DNA from: Burkholderiales bacterium | GTDB taxonomy: Bacteria; Pseudomonadota; Gammaproteobacteria; Burkholderiales; Burkholderiaceae | DNA length: 58,431 nucleotides | Assembly: GCA_021287185.1 (NCBI GenBank) | Contig: JAJTAZ010000018.1 | Location: 1-58,431 of the forward strand | Direction: 5' to 3' | Part shown: piece by piece, positions 38,501 to 47,700 of the stretch | How the letters are laid out: each line of letters starts with the position of its first letter | Position numbering within the stretch: the stretch's first letter is position 1 | Made by a program: the position numbers and the translations under genes | The notes under the pieces: model-generated | Seen by the model: only the letters and a program-made list of their open reading frames with translations | What the model was told of the DNA's origin: nothing | Databases searched by the model: none

Positions 38501-39105
38501 TTGAGTTCGCGCAGAATGTCCTCGACACGGGTGAGGTTGTCGCGCGTGTCGTTCAAGCGGTTTTCAGTTTCGCGGCGACGCTCTTTGTACTTGGACACAC
38601 CTGCGGCTTCCTCCAGAAATACACGCAACTCTTCGGGTTTGGCTTCAATGATGCGCGAAATCATACCCTGCCCGATAATCGCATACGCGCGCGGTCCCAA
38701 ACCCGTGCCCATGAAAATATCCTGCACATCGCGACGGCGCACTTGTTGGTTATTGATGTAATAACTCGAACCACCATCGCGTGTGAGCACACGGCGCACG
38801 GCGATTTCTGCGTACTGCCCCCATTGACCGCCTGCACGACCTTCGGTGTTATCAAATACCAACTCGACCGACGCACGCGCGGAGGGCTTGCGATTGCCCG
38901 AACCATTAAAAATCACGTCCGACATCGACTCGCCGCGCAACTCGGAGGCGCGCGACTCGCCCAGCACCCAACGCGTGGCATCCATGATGTTTGATTTACC
39001 ACAGCCATTGGGACCGACCACGGCGACCAATTGCCCTGGAAGCTGAAAACTCGTCGGATCCACGAATGATTTAAAGCCCGCTAATTTAATATGAGTTAAT
39101 CGCAC
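35563..39105 (-). CDS. smc: Chromosome segregation ATPase SMC
   Basis: 1180 residues. N-terminal Walker A GPNGCGKSNI (about 31-40), two long coiled coils (about 170-505 and 680-1000) around a hinge near 520-640, and the C-terminal signature LLSGGEKALTA with Walker B FCLLDEVDAPLDD. It entraps DNA and condenses the chromosome with ScpA and ScpB. scpA is also in this window (51006), but scpB is not seen. Confidence 0.97.
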   Translation of the reverse strand: MRLTHIKLAGFKSFVDPTSFQLPGQLVAVVGPNGCGKSNIMDATRWVLGESRASELRGESMSDVIFNGSGNRKPSARASVELVFDNTEGRAGGQWGQYAEIAVRRVLTRDGGSSYYINNQQVRRRDVQDIFMGTGLGPRAYAIIGQGMISRIIEAKPEELRVFLEEAAGVSKYKERRRETENRLNDTRDNLTRVEDILRELNNQVEKLDAQAKVAQEYRDLQNSAQDKLHFLWVLRYDEAQAERDKINVNIQLAHNNLEAQMAKLRHIEAELESKRSQHYEFSDALNLAQASMYEANAEVSRIETELRFMTEGRARIQSQIEQIKAQIGSWQERQASLMDDMHQLTAEREAAQEEQAILAEQLAQASENLPELESQHRNAMQAMHDARAQLVQAEQSVARAADDQRNADRQLSALTLRRERLMQEKLAPGAQDEKEHHQLDMQLADEMARQETAQAALDEVDAALPDAQQALQQAREIAQAEQARIAQLSARLEALSSLQEKVQTEGKLGAWLDKYQLSTRQRVWQKLHIESGWENALEAVLAERMNGFEMSRIESAKNYFSDIPPARLSFYANVPSMGDAPAAAGLRPLLQLIQTNDATLSQLLPDWLRHVYVANTLSDAYALREQLPDGAVLVTPEGHQLTRNSVRFYVAESEQAGMLARAQEIEHIEAQLRAQDMLVDSAQSGLSELQAQVERLTAQHNSARAQLQSTTARVHELKMQVQKLDLERNQRAARHAQIDDEIAEITLAEEELQAQKFEAQALFDEGDAILVTRQDAWQAAQDAFETFERQLADKRASLRELEHQHRDAQYRVQTLTQRLADIEYNQQSSEQQLEVLQNNLEEQTIALEEFEQVNHHEGLQAALAVRVEREAALSAARTALDALTHELRTMDEQRIAAERELEPKREAITQLQMSEQAARINQEQFETQLNEAQADINELRERLRETLSDTARASSLQAEITRLNNQINALGAVNLAALDELKVAQERQSFLNAQSADLLEAMNTLEDAIRKIDKESREMLMDTYNQVNQNFGELFPELFGGGEAKLVLTGEEILDAGVQVMAQPPGKRNSTIHLLSGGEKALTATALVFALFRLNPAPFCLLDEVDAPLDDANTDRFAQLVAKMSQQTQFLFISHNKITMEIADQLVGVTMQEQGVSRIVAVDMESALKLQQSNEALAV

Positions 39106-39281
39106 TGCTCACCTTTTTTAATTGTTTGGGTATCGCGCTTCACATCCACACGCCATGAAATAGGCGTATCATACCATTACATGCCCCATTTAGGGCTGTG
39201 GACGCGGATTTAACGCACCAGTAAATTAAACACAAACTCTTTGAAAATCAAGCCATTAACCGAAACCAATAGGTTTTAACC

Positions 39282-39815
39282 ATGCCGATTTCACCTCGAA
39301 TAGAATCCTGTATTGAATCCGAACACAGCACGCAGATTTTGGACATATTCAACGAAGCCATTGTCAATTCAACCGCGCTGTACGAATACCACCCGCGCAC
39401 ACCCGAATTCATGCGTGAATGGTTCGCAGAAAAACGCAGCAAAAACTTTCCCATACTCGGCGCATTTGATGAATGTGGCGTGTTGATGGGCTTTGCAAGT
39501 TACGGCAAATTTCGCCCCCAACCTGCGTTCAAATATACAGTTGAGCACTCCATTTATCTGCACCCAGCCCATCGAGGCAAAGGCATCGGGCGAATTTTAT
39601 TAGATGCACTGATTGAACATGCCCACGCACATCAAGTCCACTGCATGGTCGGGGTGATTGATGCATCCAACACCGCCAGCATTATGTTGCATGAGCAATT
39701 GGGTTTTACCTATGCAGGCATGATACAGCAGGCAGGTTTTAAATTTGGTGAATGGTTGGATGTGGCATTTTATCAACTGCTTTTGAACGCGCCTGATGTG
39801 CCTGTGGATGGGTAG
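39282..39815 (+). CDS. GNAT N-acetyltransferase, phosphinothricin/methionine-sulfone type
   Basis: 177 residues. The order of motifs fits the PAT/Pita group: AIVNSTALYEYHPRTPEFM at the N-terminus, the acetyl-CoA loop HPAHRGKGIGRILLDALI, and HCMVGVIDASNTASIMLHEQLGF then the EWLDVAFYQ end. It likely acetylates an amino acid or its sulfone/sulfoximine analogue. Stand-alone gene divergent from smc. Confidence 0.85.
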   Translation: MPISPRIESCIESEHSTQILDIFNEAIVNSTALYEYHPRTPEFMREWFAEKRSKNFPILGAFDECGVLMGFASYGKFRPQPAFKYTVEHSIYLHPAHRGKGIGRILLDALIEHAHAHQVHCMVGVIDASNTASIMLHEQLGFTYAGMIQQAGFKFGEWLDVAFYQLLLNAPDVPVDG

Positions 39816-39929
39816 GTTGGCGGCGAGTGATTTTTATGAATCCTAACAGTATTGACATGCCCAACACACCTAAAACGAAGCGTTTACAAACCATAAAAAA
39901 GGAAATGTGGGACAAGCCAATTTTATAAA

Positions 39930-39961
39930 ATGAAAGGGGCAAACCATTGTATCGTTTGCCC
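39930..39961 (-). terminator. Hairpin after the cadherin-repeat gene
   Basis: GGGCAAAC (39937-39944) pairs with GTTTGCCC (39954-39961) with a 9-base loop. Read on the minus strand, the following bases are CTTTCATTTT, a modest T-run. It stands 28 bases past the stop. Confidence 0.6.
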
Positions 39962-39989
39962 ACCTACACTGCGCGTTAAACCATCCAAC

Positions 39990-41957
39990 TCACAGCACTT
40001 GGAGCGCAACATAAGCACCGTAGTCATCATAGTGCCCACTCACGAAACCATTACTGAACTGCGGTGTCGCGTGACCAACAGAAGCGAGCGTTGCTGACCA
40101 GAAATAACCATCCGCCCAACCCACTGGATTACCAGCGGTTTGATAACCGCTGTTGTGGCTATCCCAAATTTCCAATAAATCACTGTAGCTTTGGTTGTCG
40201 GCTCGGTAATTTGGACTTGTGATATTGGTTTGTCCATCACCTAAGGTAGGCAACGCGAGTTTCACGCCATTGATTTCACCATAGCGGTAATCATTGGTCG
40301 TACCGAATTGTCCAGAAAAGTCCTGCACCGAGGTGTTAACCACGCCATTGGTATCGTGATTAAATATATTATCGAGAAAACCATGCATCACATAGTCGAA
40401 CCGAAATCCTGTGCCACTGGCATTAGTGACTGTCGTGCCAGTATAGTCGATTTTTCCTGTAATATCCTCAGTAGTATTGTGTACGCCATCACCATTCATG
40501 TCCCATGCGTAGAACCAACTATCGAGCGTACCGTCACCATTGTTGTCGATATGCACAGGGTTGATGAGTTGACCGTACTCTCCCAAATCGATGATACTTT
40601 GACCTGCGATATATTCATATACATCAATGATACCAAGTGTCACCGTTTGACTGACACTATTGCCTGCCGCATCATGGGCAATCACATCAAAACTGTAAGC
40701 GTTTTGCACTTCGTAATCAGGGTTGGCAATCAGTGTGACCTTGCCTGTGGCACTGTCAATGCTGAATTGACTCGCATCAATACCGCCAAGGGTGTATGCG
40801 GCGACAGCAATATTGTCGGTTGCAGTGGCAGTATAAACGACTTGATTGGCACCGCTGTTTTCAACAATTGCGCTGGCAGTCGTGCCACTGGTGAACGTCG
40901 GGGCGATTTCGTCCACATCGCCAATTGCCAAAGATACTGTTTGGCTCACATTATTACCTGCCGCATCATGGGCAATCACATCAAAACTGTAAGCGTTTTG
41001 CACTTCGTAATCAGGGTTGGCAATCAGTGTGACCTTACCTGTAACACTGTTAATCGTGAATTTACTTGCATCAATACCGCCTAGGGTGTATGCGACGACA
41101 GCAATATTGTCGGTTGCAGTGGCGGTATAAACGACTTGATTGGCACCGCTGTTTTCAACAATTGCGCTGGCAGTGGTGCCACTGGTGAACGTCGGGGCTT
41201 GTGTGTCTGGGGTTTCATCCACATTGTTAATCACCAAAGAGACTGTTTGACTCGCACTATTGCCTGCCGCATCATGGGCAATCACATCAAAACTGTAGGC
41301 ATTTTGCACTTCGTAATCAGGGTTGGCAATCAGCGTAACCTTGCCTGTGGCACCGTCAATCGTGAATTTATTCGCATCAATACCTCCGAGGGTGTATGCA
41401 GTGATGGCAACATTATCGGTTGCAGTGGCGGTATAGACGACTTGATTGGCACCGCTGTTTTCAACGACTGCGCTGACAGTGGTGCCACTGGTGAACGTCG
41501 GAGTTTGTGTGTCTGGAGTGGGCTGTGTAGAACTGCCTTTGTTGTCGTTACCAAGTGCCACTGCAATACCAGCACCACCCAATAAAATTGCGGGTAAAAC
41601 CCAAGCGTCTATGGTATTTCTAACCGTACCATTTACTGTGCCATCGTATAGCATTCCTGCTTTTTGAATGTCATCATATTCTTCGTTTTGAGTACCCGAT
41701 ACAACCTTTTCAACTGCGTAAACATTACCAACAGTGCTATCAGATTCTGCTTTTTGAGTGCCTAATGCAACACTTTTTGCAATAAATGGTGTCCCATCTT
41801 CTTCACTATCGTGTTTTTTAACATTAATACGGCCCATTAAATTGTTGTCATCAATCAGTTCTTGAACATCGTCTGTGGTGCGCTTAATGTGATTTTTAAA
41901 CTTAGTTGCGATTTGCTTGGTTGGTTGGTTGGTTGGTTGGTTGGTTGGTTGCTTCAT
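39990..41957 (-). CDS. Cadherin-repeat surface-type protein with tetranucleotide tract at start
   Basis: 655 residues. Residues 2-13 (repeats of QPTN) are encoded by a CCAA tract directly after the ATG. A TM-like stretch AWVLPAILLGGAGIAVAL lies at 118-135; no ordinary Sec signal precedes it. Three cadherin-like repeats of 96 residues follow (about 153-248, 254-349 and 352-447), each with VENSGANQVVYTATATDN and NPDYEVQNAYSFDVIAHDA and calcium-type Asp residues. Next comes an acidic Ca-binding-like stretch (DNNGDG, DMNGDG) and a C-terminal DUF1566-like domain (YFWSATLASVG). The shape suggests an exported adhesin, perhaps type I or other non-Sec secreted. RBS AGAGGA lies ahead of the start. Phase variation is likely (see repeat). 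Confidence 0.75.
   Translation of the reverse strand: MKQPTNQPTNQPTKQIATKFKNHIKRTTDDVQELIDDNNLMGRINVKKHDSEEDGTPFIAKSVALGTQKAESDSTVGNVYAVEKVVSGTQNEEYDDIQKAGMLYDGTVNGTVRNTIDAWVLPAILLGGAGIAVALGNDNKGSSTQPTPDTQTPTFTSGTTVSAVVENSGANQVVYTATATDNVAITAYTLGGIDANKFTIDGATGKVTLIANPDYEVQNAYSFDVIAHDAAGNSASQTVSLVINNVDETPDTQAPTFTSGTTASAIVENSGANQVVYTATATDNIAVVAYTLGGIDASKFTINSVTGKVTLIANPDYEVQNAYSFDVIAHDAAGNNVSQTVSLAIGDVDEIAPTFTSGTTASAIVENSGANQVVYTATATDNIAVAAYTLGGIDASQFSIDSATGKVTLIANPDYEVQNAYSFDVIAHDAAGNSVSQTVTLGIIDVYEYIAGQSIIDLGEYGQLINPVHIDNNGDGTLDSWFYAWDMNGDGVHNTTEDITGKIDYTGTTVTNASGTGFRFDYVMHGFLDNIFNHDTNGVVNTSVQDFSGQFGTTNDYRYGEINGVKLALPTLGDGQTNITSPNYRADNQSYSDLLEIWDSHNSGYQTAGNPVGWADGYFWSATLASVGHATPQFSNGFVSGHYDDYGAYVALQVL
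40617..41501 (-). repeat. Three tandem 288-bp repeats coding for cadherin-like domains
   Basis: Units span 41214-41501, 40911-41198 and 40617-40904. They keep near-identical DNA stretches, such as the run encoding NPDYEVQNAYSFDV, which shows recent duplication or gene conversion. Unit number could change by recombination. Confidence 0.9.
41917..41951 (-). repeat. TTGG/CCAA tetranucleotide tract (8.75 copies) in a coding start
   Basis: The plus strand reads TTGG eight times plus TTG between 41917 and 41951. It begins six bases after the ATG of the cadherin-repeat gene on the minus strand and encodes QPTN repeats. As the unit is not a multiple of three, gain or loss of one unit moves the downstream frame. 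The present copy number is in frame. Confidence 0.95.
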
Positions 41958-42501
41958 AATGAAATATCCTCTCTAAAAGAAAACACACATAAATTACATC
42001 ATCACTTCATATTGCACAGTAAAAATTAGGTGCGCACAAAAAACGACCCAGTTGTATGATACAACACATCCACAATATATACAAATTTAAATCAATCAAT
42101 ACTTATATACCCGAGTATAGAAGTTGGATTTTGCAAAAGCAATTAGTAAAAGTGCAATCGCACGCATGGCTTATTAAACGGCTCTGTCGGGTGATTCTGC
42201 CCAAATCAATAACAGCCTTGATGACTGAATTTGTGGGGGCTTATTTGTAAGTGGTTTCGCTAAATAATCAGATGCGTCATCCAAACTTTTCCCGCATCCA
42301 CCAATTTGGTATGTGTATTATTGTGAGCGGTATGATTGATTATTTAATGGAATAACTATGCAATGGAACCCAAGGCATTTAAACCATAGTAGGAGTGGTT
42401 GATGAATATGCCCAATTGCAATGAGTAAAACTTGAATTTCTGAATGCTTCGATTGGACATTTGTATCAGTACGCCCAATCGCTCTGCAAATTCGAGAATA
42501 A
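41958..42501. other. AT-rich intergenic region with no recognisable gene
   Basis: These 544 bases separate the start of the cadherin-repeat gene from the end of the holD-like gene. They hold the RBS (AGAGGA near 41970) and a perfect 7+1+7 palindrome GTTGTAT-G-ATACAAC (42051-42065) about 95 bases before the start codon. Short frames on both strands have no family resemblance. No transposase remnant, tRNA or promoter could be called with confidence. Confidence 0.5.
42051..42065. promoter_or_regulatory. Palindrome upstream of the phase-variable gene
   Basis: GTTGTATGATACAAC is a perfect 7+1+7 dyad in A/T-rich DNA, 94 bases before the start codon on the minus strand. Candidate operator; the binding factor is unknown. 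Confidence 0.4.
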
Positions 42502-43029
42502 TTATGCACGTAGTTTTTTCAATACCGCCCAAGCGTCTTTTTTCAACAATGGATTGTCTATCATCGCTTGCAAACTCGGTACGCGCAGCAATCGCTCATG
42601 CGTTTGCCCAGCCATGAGTGCATCACTCATGACGATGAGTGTGGTGGTGTGCAAGGCATCTACGGGGATTTGTAGCAAAACGGGTTCAACCGCCAATGTG
42701 TTGATTATCGCCAACGTTGGCAGCCCTGTTGCAATGGTTTGGGGGGTGGTTTGTGTGCTGTCGGTCACGTGGCTGTAGGTGCAGTCTGTTGTATCTTGTG
42801 CGCCAATTGCCCACAGCATGCCCACAAGGAGGTGGGCTTGCGCATCGGTCAATGGCTGCTCGCCGAGCACCCAGTAGCGGGACTGGACAATGCATTCGGG
42901 CAATTCGAGTGCAGGCGCATCAAGCGCGACCTCATCGCTCAAGCCACTGCGGTGTCGCCAACGCACATCGATGCCCATGGCGTAGAGCCATGCGTCGTGG
43001 GCTTCAGGATGTCGTTTAACTAAATTCAT
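42502..43029 (-). CDS. holD: Diverged DNA polymerase III psi subunit (HolD-like)
   Basis: 175 residues. The beginning DAWLYAMGIDVRWRHR resembles the HolD start (QLxxLGIxxWxLRRP), and the end RVPSLQAMIDNPLLKKDAWAVLKKL resembles the HolD end (PALTDLxxNPxARAALWQQI). It directly follows rimI and overlaps it by four bases; holD-rimI is also the gene pair in E. coli. HolD links the clamp loader to SSB through chi. Similarity is weak elsewhere. An alternative is a remnant of the uracil-DNA glycosylase often found after rimI, but no glycosylase motif is visible. Confidence 0.55.
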   Translation of the reverse strand: MNLVKRHPEAHDAWLYAMGIDVRWRHRSGLSDEVALDAPALELPECIVQSRYWVLGEQPLTDAQAHLLVGMLWAIGAQDTTDCTYSHVTDSTQTTPQTIATGLPTLAIINTLAVEPVLLQIPVDALHTTTLIVMSDALMAGQTHERLLRVPSLQAMIDNPLLKKDAWAVLKKLRA

Positions 43030-43508
43030 AATGTGGTTTCTGGCTGGATTGACTTGCTCATCAGTCGCGCGTCTTCACGCTCTGGCATACTTGGAACGGG
43101 CGCATAATAACCCTTTCTACGTCCAACTTCAACAAACCCCATGGTTTGGTACAGTTTTAAAGCAGGTTCATTCGAAACGCGTACTTCCAAGTGCACTGTC
43201 ATAATATCTGTCGGTAATTGTTCAAACAACTGCCACAAAACCTGTTTGCCCAATCCACGTCCGCGCATGCACTCCGCCACACCGACACTGAGAATTTCAC
43301 ATTCATCCAGCATGGTGCGCGCCAGCACGTACGCCAATAATTGACCTGATTGTTCAACCACTGTGCCGATATACTCACCCGTGTGCAGCATGGGCGCGAT
43401 ATCGAGCACCTGCGCGTGCGTCCACGGATCGAGCTGTACGGCATTTTCTAATACCGCCACTGCGGGCAAATCATCAACCCGCATCGGGCGAGCAATGAAC
43501 TGCAACAT
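43026..43508 (-). CDS. rimI: Ribosomal protein alanine N-acetyltransferase
   Basis: 160 residues, GNAT fold. Acetyl-CoA loop MRGRGLGKQVL, then HLEVRVSNEPALKLYQTMGFVEVGRRKGYY, which is the RimI pattern. It acetylates the N-terminus of ribosomal protein S18. It begins next to the tsaB stop (one-base overlap) and overlaps holD. Confidence 0.9.
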   Translation of the reverse strand: MLQFIARPMRVDDLPAVAVLENAVQLDPWTHAQVLDIAPMLHTGEYIGTVVEQSGQLLAYVLARTMLDECEILSVGVAECMRGRGLGKQVLWQLFEQLPTDIMTVHLEVRVSNEPALKLYQTMGFVEVGRRKGYYAPVPSMPEREDARLMSKSIQPETTL

Positions 43509-44227
43509 TATTTTGCCTCTCGCTCTGCAATCGTCATGGCGACTTTATCACGCACATACAAGGGTTGCACCTGTTCGGGTGGTGTGGCGCGACCCGCGGA
43601 CCACGCGGGGTTGGCAACCGTGAAAAAATACGCTGCATGCGGCGCGCTGTGGTCAACCCCGGCAATGACAATGTTCGGTTGATGACAAGCATGTGCGACT
43701 TCATCAAATACCTGTGGCGCATTGCCGACCACCGCACACGGCTGATTGATGGCACAAATGTGTTCAGCAAACACCGCCACATCATCCAAACTCGGCGCAG
43801 TACGAGTGTGCAGTTGCCCGTCAATGAACTGGTAATGCGCCCAATACACCTGCTGCATGCGTGCATCCATACCAACAATGACTTCATAATGCCCCAAAGC
43901 GAACGCCGATACCGCCATCGCCTCCAACGAGGAGTGGGCCAAGACAGGTTTACTCATGGCAAATGCCAAGCCCTGCGCCACCGCGACTGCCAGACGCACG
44001 CCTGTAAATCCACCGGGTCCCACGCCCACCACAATCGCGTCTAAATCCGCCAATGTCACCTTGGCTTGCGCCAGTAGTTCGCGCACCATCGGCAGTATCA
44101 TTGCAGAGTGTTTTTGCTCAGACCATTCGTGACGCGCAGTCACCTGTCCGCGCGCTTGTAAAGCCACTGAACAATATTGATTCGAAGTATCCAATGCCAA
44201 AAGGATCGGCAATTTTGTATCCGTCAT
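43508..44227 (-). CDS. tsaB: TsaB, tRNA threonylcarbamoyladenosine (t6A) factor
   Basis: 239 residues. LALDTSNQYCSVAL at the start, VGVGPGGFTGVRLAVAVAQGL in the middle and GMDARMQQVYWAHY are TsaB marks. It works with TsaD and TsaE to form t6A37 on ANN-decoding tRNAs. Its start overlaps the ispF stop by one base. Confidence 0.94.
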   Translation of the reverse strand: MTDTKLPILLALDTSNQYCSVALQARGQVTARHEWSEQKHSAMILPMVRELLAQAKVTLADLDAIVVGVGPGGFTGVRLAVAVAQGLAFAMSKPVLAHSSLEAMAVSAFALGHYEVIVGMDARMQQVYWAHYQFIDGQLHTRTAPSLDDVAVFAEHICAINQPCAVVGNAPQVFDEVAHACHQPNIVIAGVDHSAPHAAYFFTVANPAWSAGRATPPEQVQPLYVRDKVAMTIAEREAK

Positions 44228-44760
44228 CAGACCACTTCCGTTCTGCGTTGTGTTTGTGTCGGCGGTTCACAATCAGGTACGAGCAATACCACCACTTCGC
44301 AAGCGATACCCTCGCTACGGCCTAAGAAACCGAGTTTCTCACAAGTTTTTGCTTTCACGTTGACATCGGTGTATGCACTTTGTAAATCTGCGGCAATGTT
44401 CTCGCGCATCGCGGGAATGTGCGCCATCATTTTCGGTGCTTGCGCGATGATGCTCGCATCTAAATTACCCAACACATAACCTTTATCGAGCACCAATTGA
44501 TAGGCGTGGCGCAACAGCACCCGACTGTCCGCACCTTTAAATCGCTCATCCGTATCGGGAAAGTGTTGTCCAATATCGCCCAAAGCCAAGGCACCCAACA
44601 GTGCATCGGTCACTGCATGTAATAACACATCGGCATCCGAATGCCCCAACAAACCTTTCTCGTAAGGAATGGTCACCCCCCCAATGATTAGAGGGCGATT
44701 TTCAACCAAAGCATGGACATCAAACCCCTGCCCAATGCGAAATAAGTTATTTTTTTTCAT
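44227..44760 (-). CDS. ispF: 2-C-methyl-D-erythritol 2,4-cyclodiphosphate synthase
   Basis: 177 residues from ATG 44760; longer upstream frame lies inside the tamB gene. Metal-binding motif [11 protein letters not shown] and [19 protein letters not shown], and the end [18 protein letters not shown]. It makes MEcPP in the MEP isoprenoid pathway. The usual neighbour ispD is not present here. Overlaps tamB by 14 bases. Confidence 0.95.
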   Translation of the reverse strand: MKKNNLFRIGQGFDVHALVENRPLIIGGVTIPYEKGLLGHSDADVLLHAVTDALLGALALGDIGQHFPDTDERFKGADSRVLLRHAYQLVLDKGYVLGNLDASIIAQAPKMMAHIPAMRENIAADLQSAYTDVNVKAKTCEKLGFLGRSEGIACEVVVLLVPDCEPPTQTQRRTEVV

Positions 44761-47700
44761 CTTTCTTGTCCGTATTTTTATCCGTAGCCTTATTCGTAAA
44801 TGATATGCGGTCAAAACGTCTGCGGTATTGTAAATCAATGCCATTATTGGTACCGCCACGCAATACAATTTGCCATGAGCGCGACAATGACCACGTCATT
44901 TTCAATACACTGCTCACCGTGTCAATGCCCTGCTCATAAGCGATACCAAACCGATCGGTAAATTGTTTACCCACACCCACATAGGTGCCTGAGGTACCAC
45001 GCGCATTACTCCCCACAGCACCCACACTGATGTTATCAATGCCAAAACGTTCGGTGATTTTACGTCCTTGATCGGTGCTGAGCAGCAAACTCGCCGCCCC
45101 CGCAATGGCACTGATGTCGTTGCCACCCAAATCTGCAGTGGAGCGGCCAAACAACAACCATGCCAGTTTTTCCTCATCAGGCATATCCGGATTCGAGTGT
45201 AAACGTGCACGTGTATCAGCGAGTGTGCCACTGACCTCTACCCCCACCTCTGTGGTGTTGATGCTGCGGCTGGCAAGAATGTTGATGCTTGGATCATCGA
45301 TTGGACCTGCAAATGTCACCAAACCACGCTGCACCGTTAAAGTTTGACCATAAAACAAGTACGTACCACGGGTAATTTTCACCGTACCATTTGCGCGAAT
45401 TTCAGGATTGTCTAACTCGGAGCGCAATCGAACATTGCCTGCCATATACACATCAGCCCCTTGGCCTTTAAAGCGAAAACTATTGCCCAAATTAAGGTTC
45501 AAATCGACTTGTGTGGCATAGGCAATATCGGTTTTGGCTTGATTTTTGCCTGCACCAATTGGCTGTGCCAAATGGACATCATTGCCCAAACTGGGCGGCG
45601 GAAATGGTGGCATATCAATGAGTGCCTTATCCACCAAAACATCACCTGTGATGGTGAATAAGCGCACCCCATCAAAACCCAGTTGTGTCGTACCACTGAG
45701 CACCACTTCTCGGTCGGGACGAGCGAATGGACGCAAATGATTCATGGTCATTTTGGCGTTGACACCCTGCTTAATTCCCCAACCGACCGTGCCATCAACC
45801 GATAAGGTACCTTCCACGCCTTTGGCATCAAATTGTTCAAATACCATCTGTGACGGCTCAACGCGAATTCGCGCCACCCCTTCATTTAATCGTATCCCTT
45901 GTTCAAGTTCATAAAAGCTCAGATTTTGCCCTGTCACCACGCCCTCTGGAACCCAAGAGGACAACGTGCCTTTCAAATTTAAATCCGCCTGCGCTTGCCC
46001 ATCCACGCGCACATTGACGCCAAACAAATGGTTGAACTGATTGAGTGCATTCAACTTGGCATTGATGTTGACATTCAATGGCGATAAGCCGGTAACCACC
46101 CAACCTGCGGCACTATTGACCAAACCAAGATTGCCCTGAATGCGGTTTTGCCCAATACTCGTGCCATTGAGTTGACCTGACAACGCCATCTGCGTGCCCG
46201 TGATTCGTCCCTGAAAATCCATATCGGACAATTCAATGATGTTTTTACGCCGCGCATCCAGAGCCACATTGCCACGTTCACGCTCAAACTTAAATCCCCC
46301 TGCAGGTTGCGCACCCATGGCAATATCCCACTGCCCTTTCACTGCAAAGTCATCCGATGGGTAAAAAGGCAAGGGAATATTTAACCAAGACAGCCAACGA
46401 TTGGCAATTAAATTGCTGACATTGCCCTTGGCATTGATGCGTTGTCCCTGAATACTGAGGACATCCATATTCAATTGCGCCTCTTGTACTTTGGCGATGA
46501 AATTGGACAATTTAAACTCTTGCTTTTCATAAGCAACCGCAGTGGCCTGCATCATTTGTACATTCGGCTGACCTATATTGCGCAATTGATTGACCTGTCC
46601 ACGCCAACCATCGGCCGTGACCGAACCAGAGCCCGATGCCTGACCATCCAAAATCCACTGTACAGCGGATTTTGCCGCGGTCGTTTTAGACGCGGGACTG
46701 CCTTCTAACACCACGATATCACCCACAAACGTGCTATTGAATTGATGCGATGCCTGTGTGCCGCGTACCGTACCGTCAAATTTTTTGATGTGTACACGTC
46801 CAACATCGTAGCCCACCAACGACACATCTGCATTCATTGGCCCATTCTCACCCGTTTCCCATTGCCCATCGACACGCGCGGATTGAATGCGGTTATCAAG
46901 AAAGGTCAGCTGATTGGCCTGTAATTGCAATTTGCCACGTGGACGCGTGAGCGCGCCCGACAAATCCCCGACCGCATTCAAACTGCCCGCAAAACCAAAC
47001 TGTAATTGCGCCAAATTGGGGGCATTGATGTTCAGATTGAGTCTGTCTTGTGGATTACCCAAGGCACCTTTGGCTTGAAAACGGTTATCACCTATGGTCA
47101 CGTCCAATTGGCGCGCTTCAAATTTGTCAGGCATCTGATAGCTGATGTCGATTTGCCCTTGTGCGTTGACATTGGCCCAACGACTTTGCTGTAAATCACC
47201 TTTCAAATTCAACTTGAAATTGGGCTTCAAGTCACCATTAACATCAAATACGCCCGCCAATTGACTGCTGGGAAAATCGCCTAAATCGCGCAAATTAAAT
47301 TGCTGCGCGCCGAGTTTGCCCTCAAATGGCATGGTCTCCTGCATTTGAATCTTCCCAACCAAAGCCAACTGAGCATTACCCAATCCACTGATTTTTGCCG
47401 TCTGAATATCAATCACACCGTCGCTCATCAAAACACCTGCGTCGATGCGCATATTGACTGCGCCTGACTGAGCCAACTGCCCGTCATAACGCTGGCTGCC
47501 TTTATTTAAAGTGATTTTGACGTTTCCATCCAATGCGGTATTCAATAATTTTTGATGAATGGTTTTGAGGTTATAGTCTTGTACCTGCACATCAATTTGC
47601 CCTTGCTGATTTGCAAACACACCCGAACCCGTCAGGCTGCCACCATTCATCAACTGTACGCGCATATCACTCAAGGTTTGCTGCGTGTCGGTCAAGGTGA

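Noticed and set aside
40308-41084. 258-codon frame antisense to the cadherin-repeat gene
   Set aside because: Repetitive shadow of the repeats on the other strand, with no RBS.
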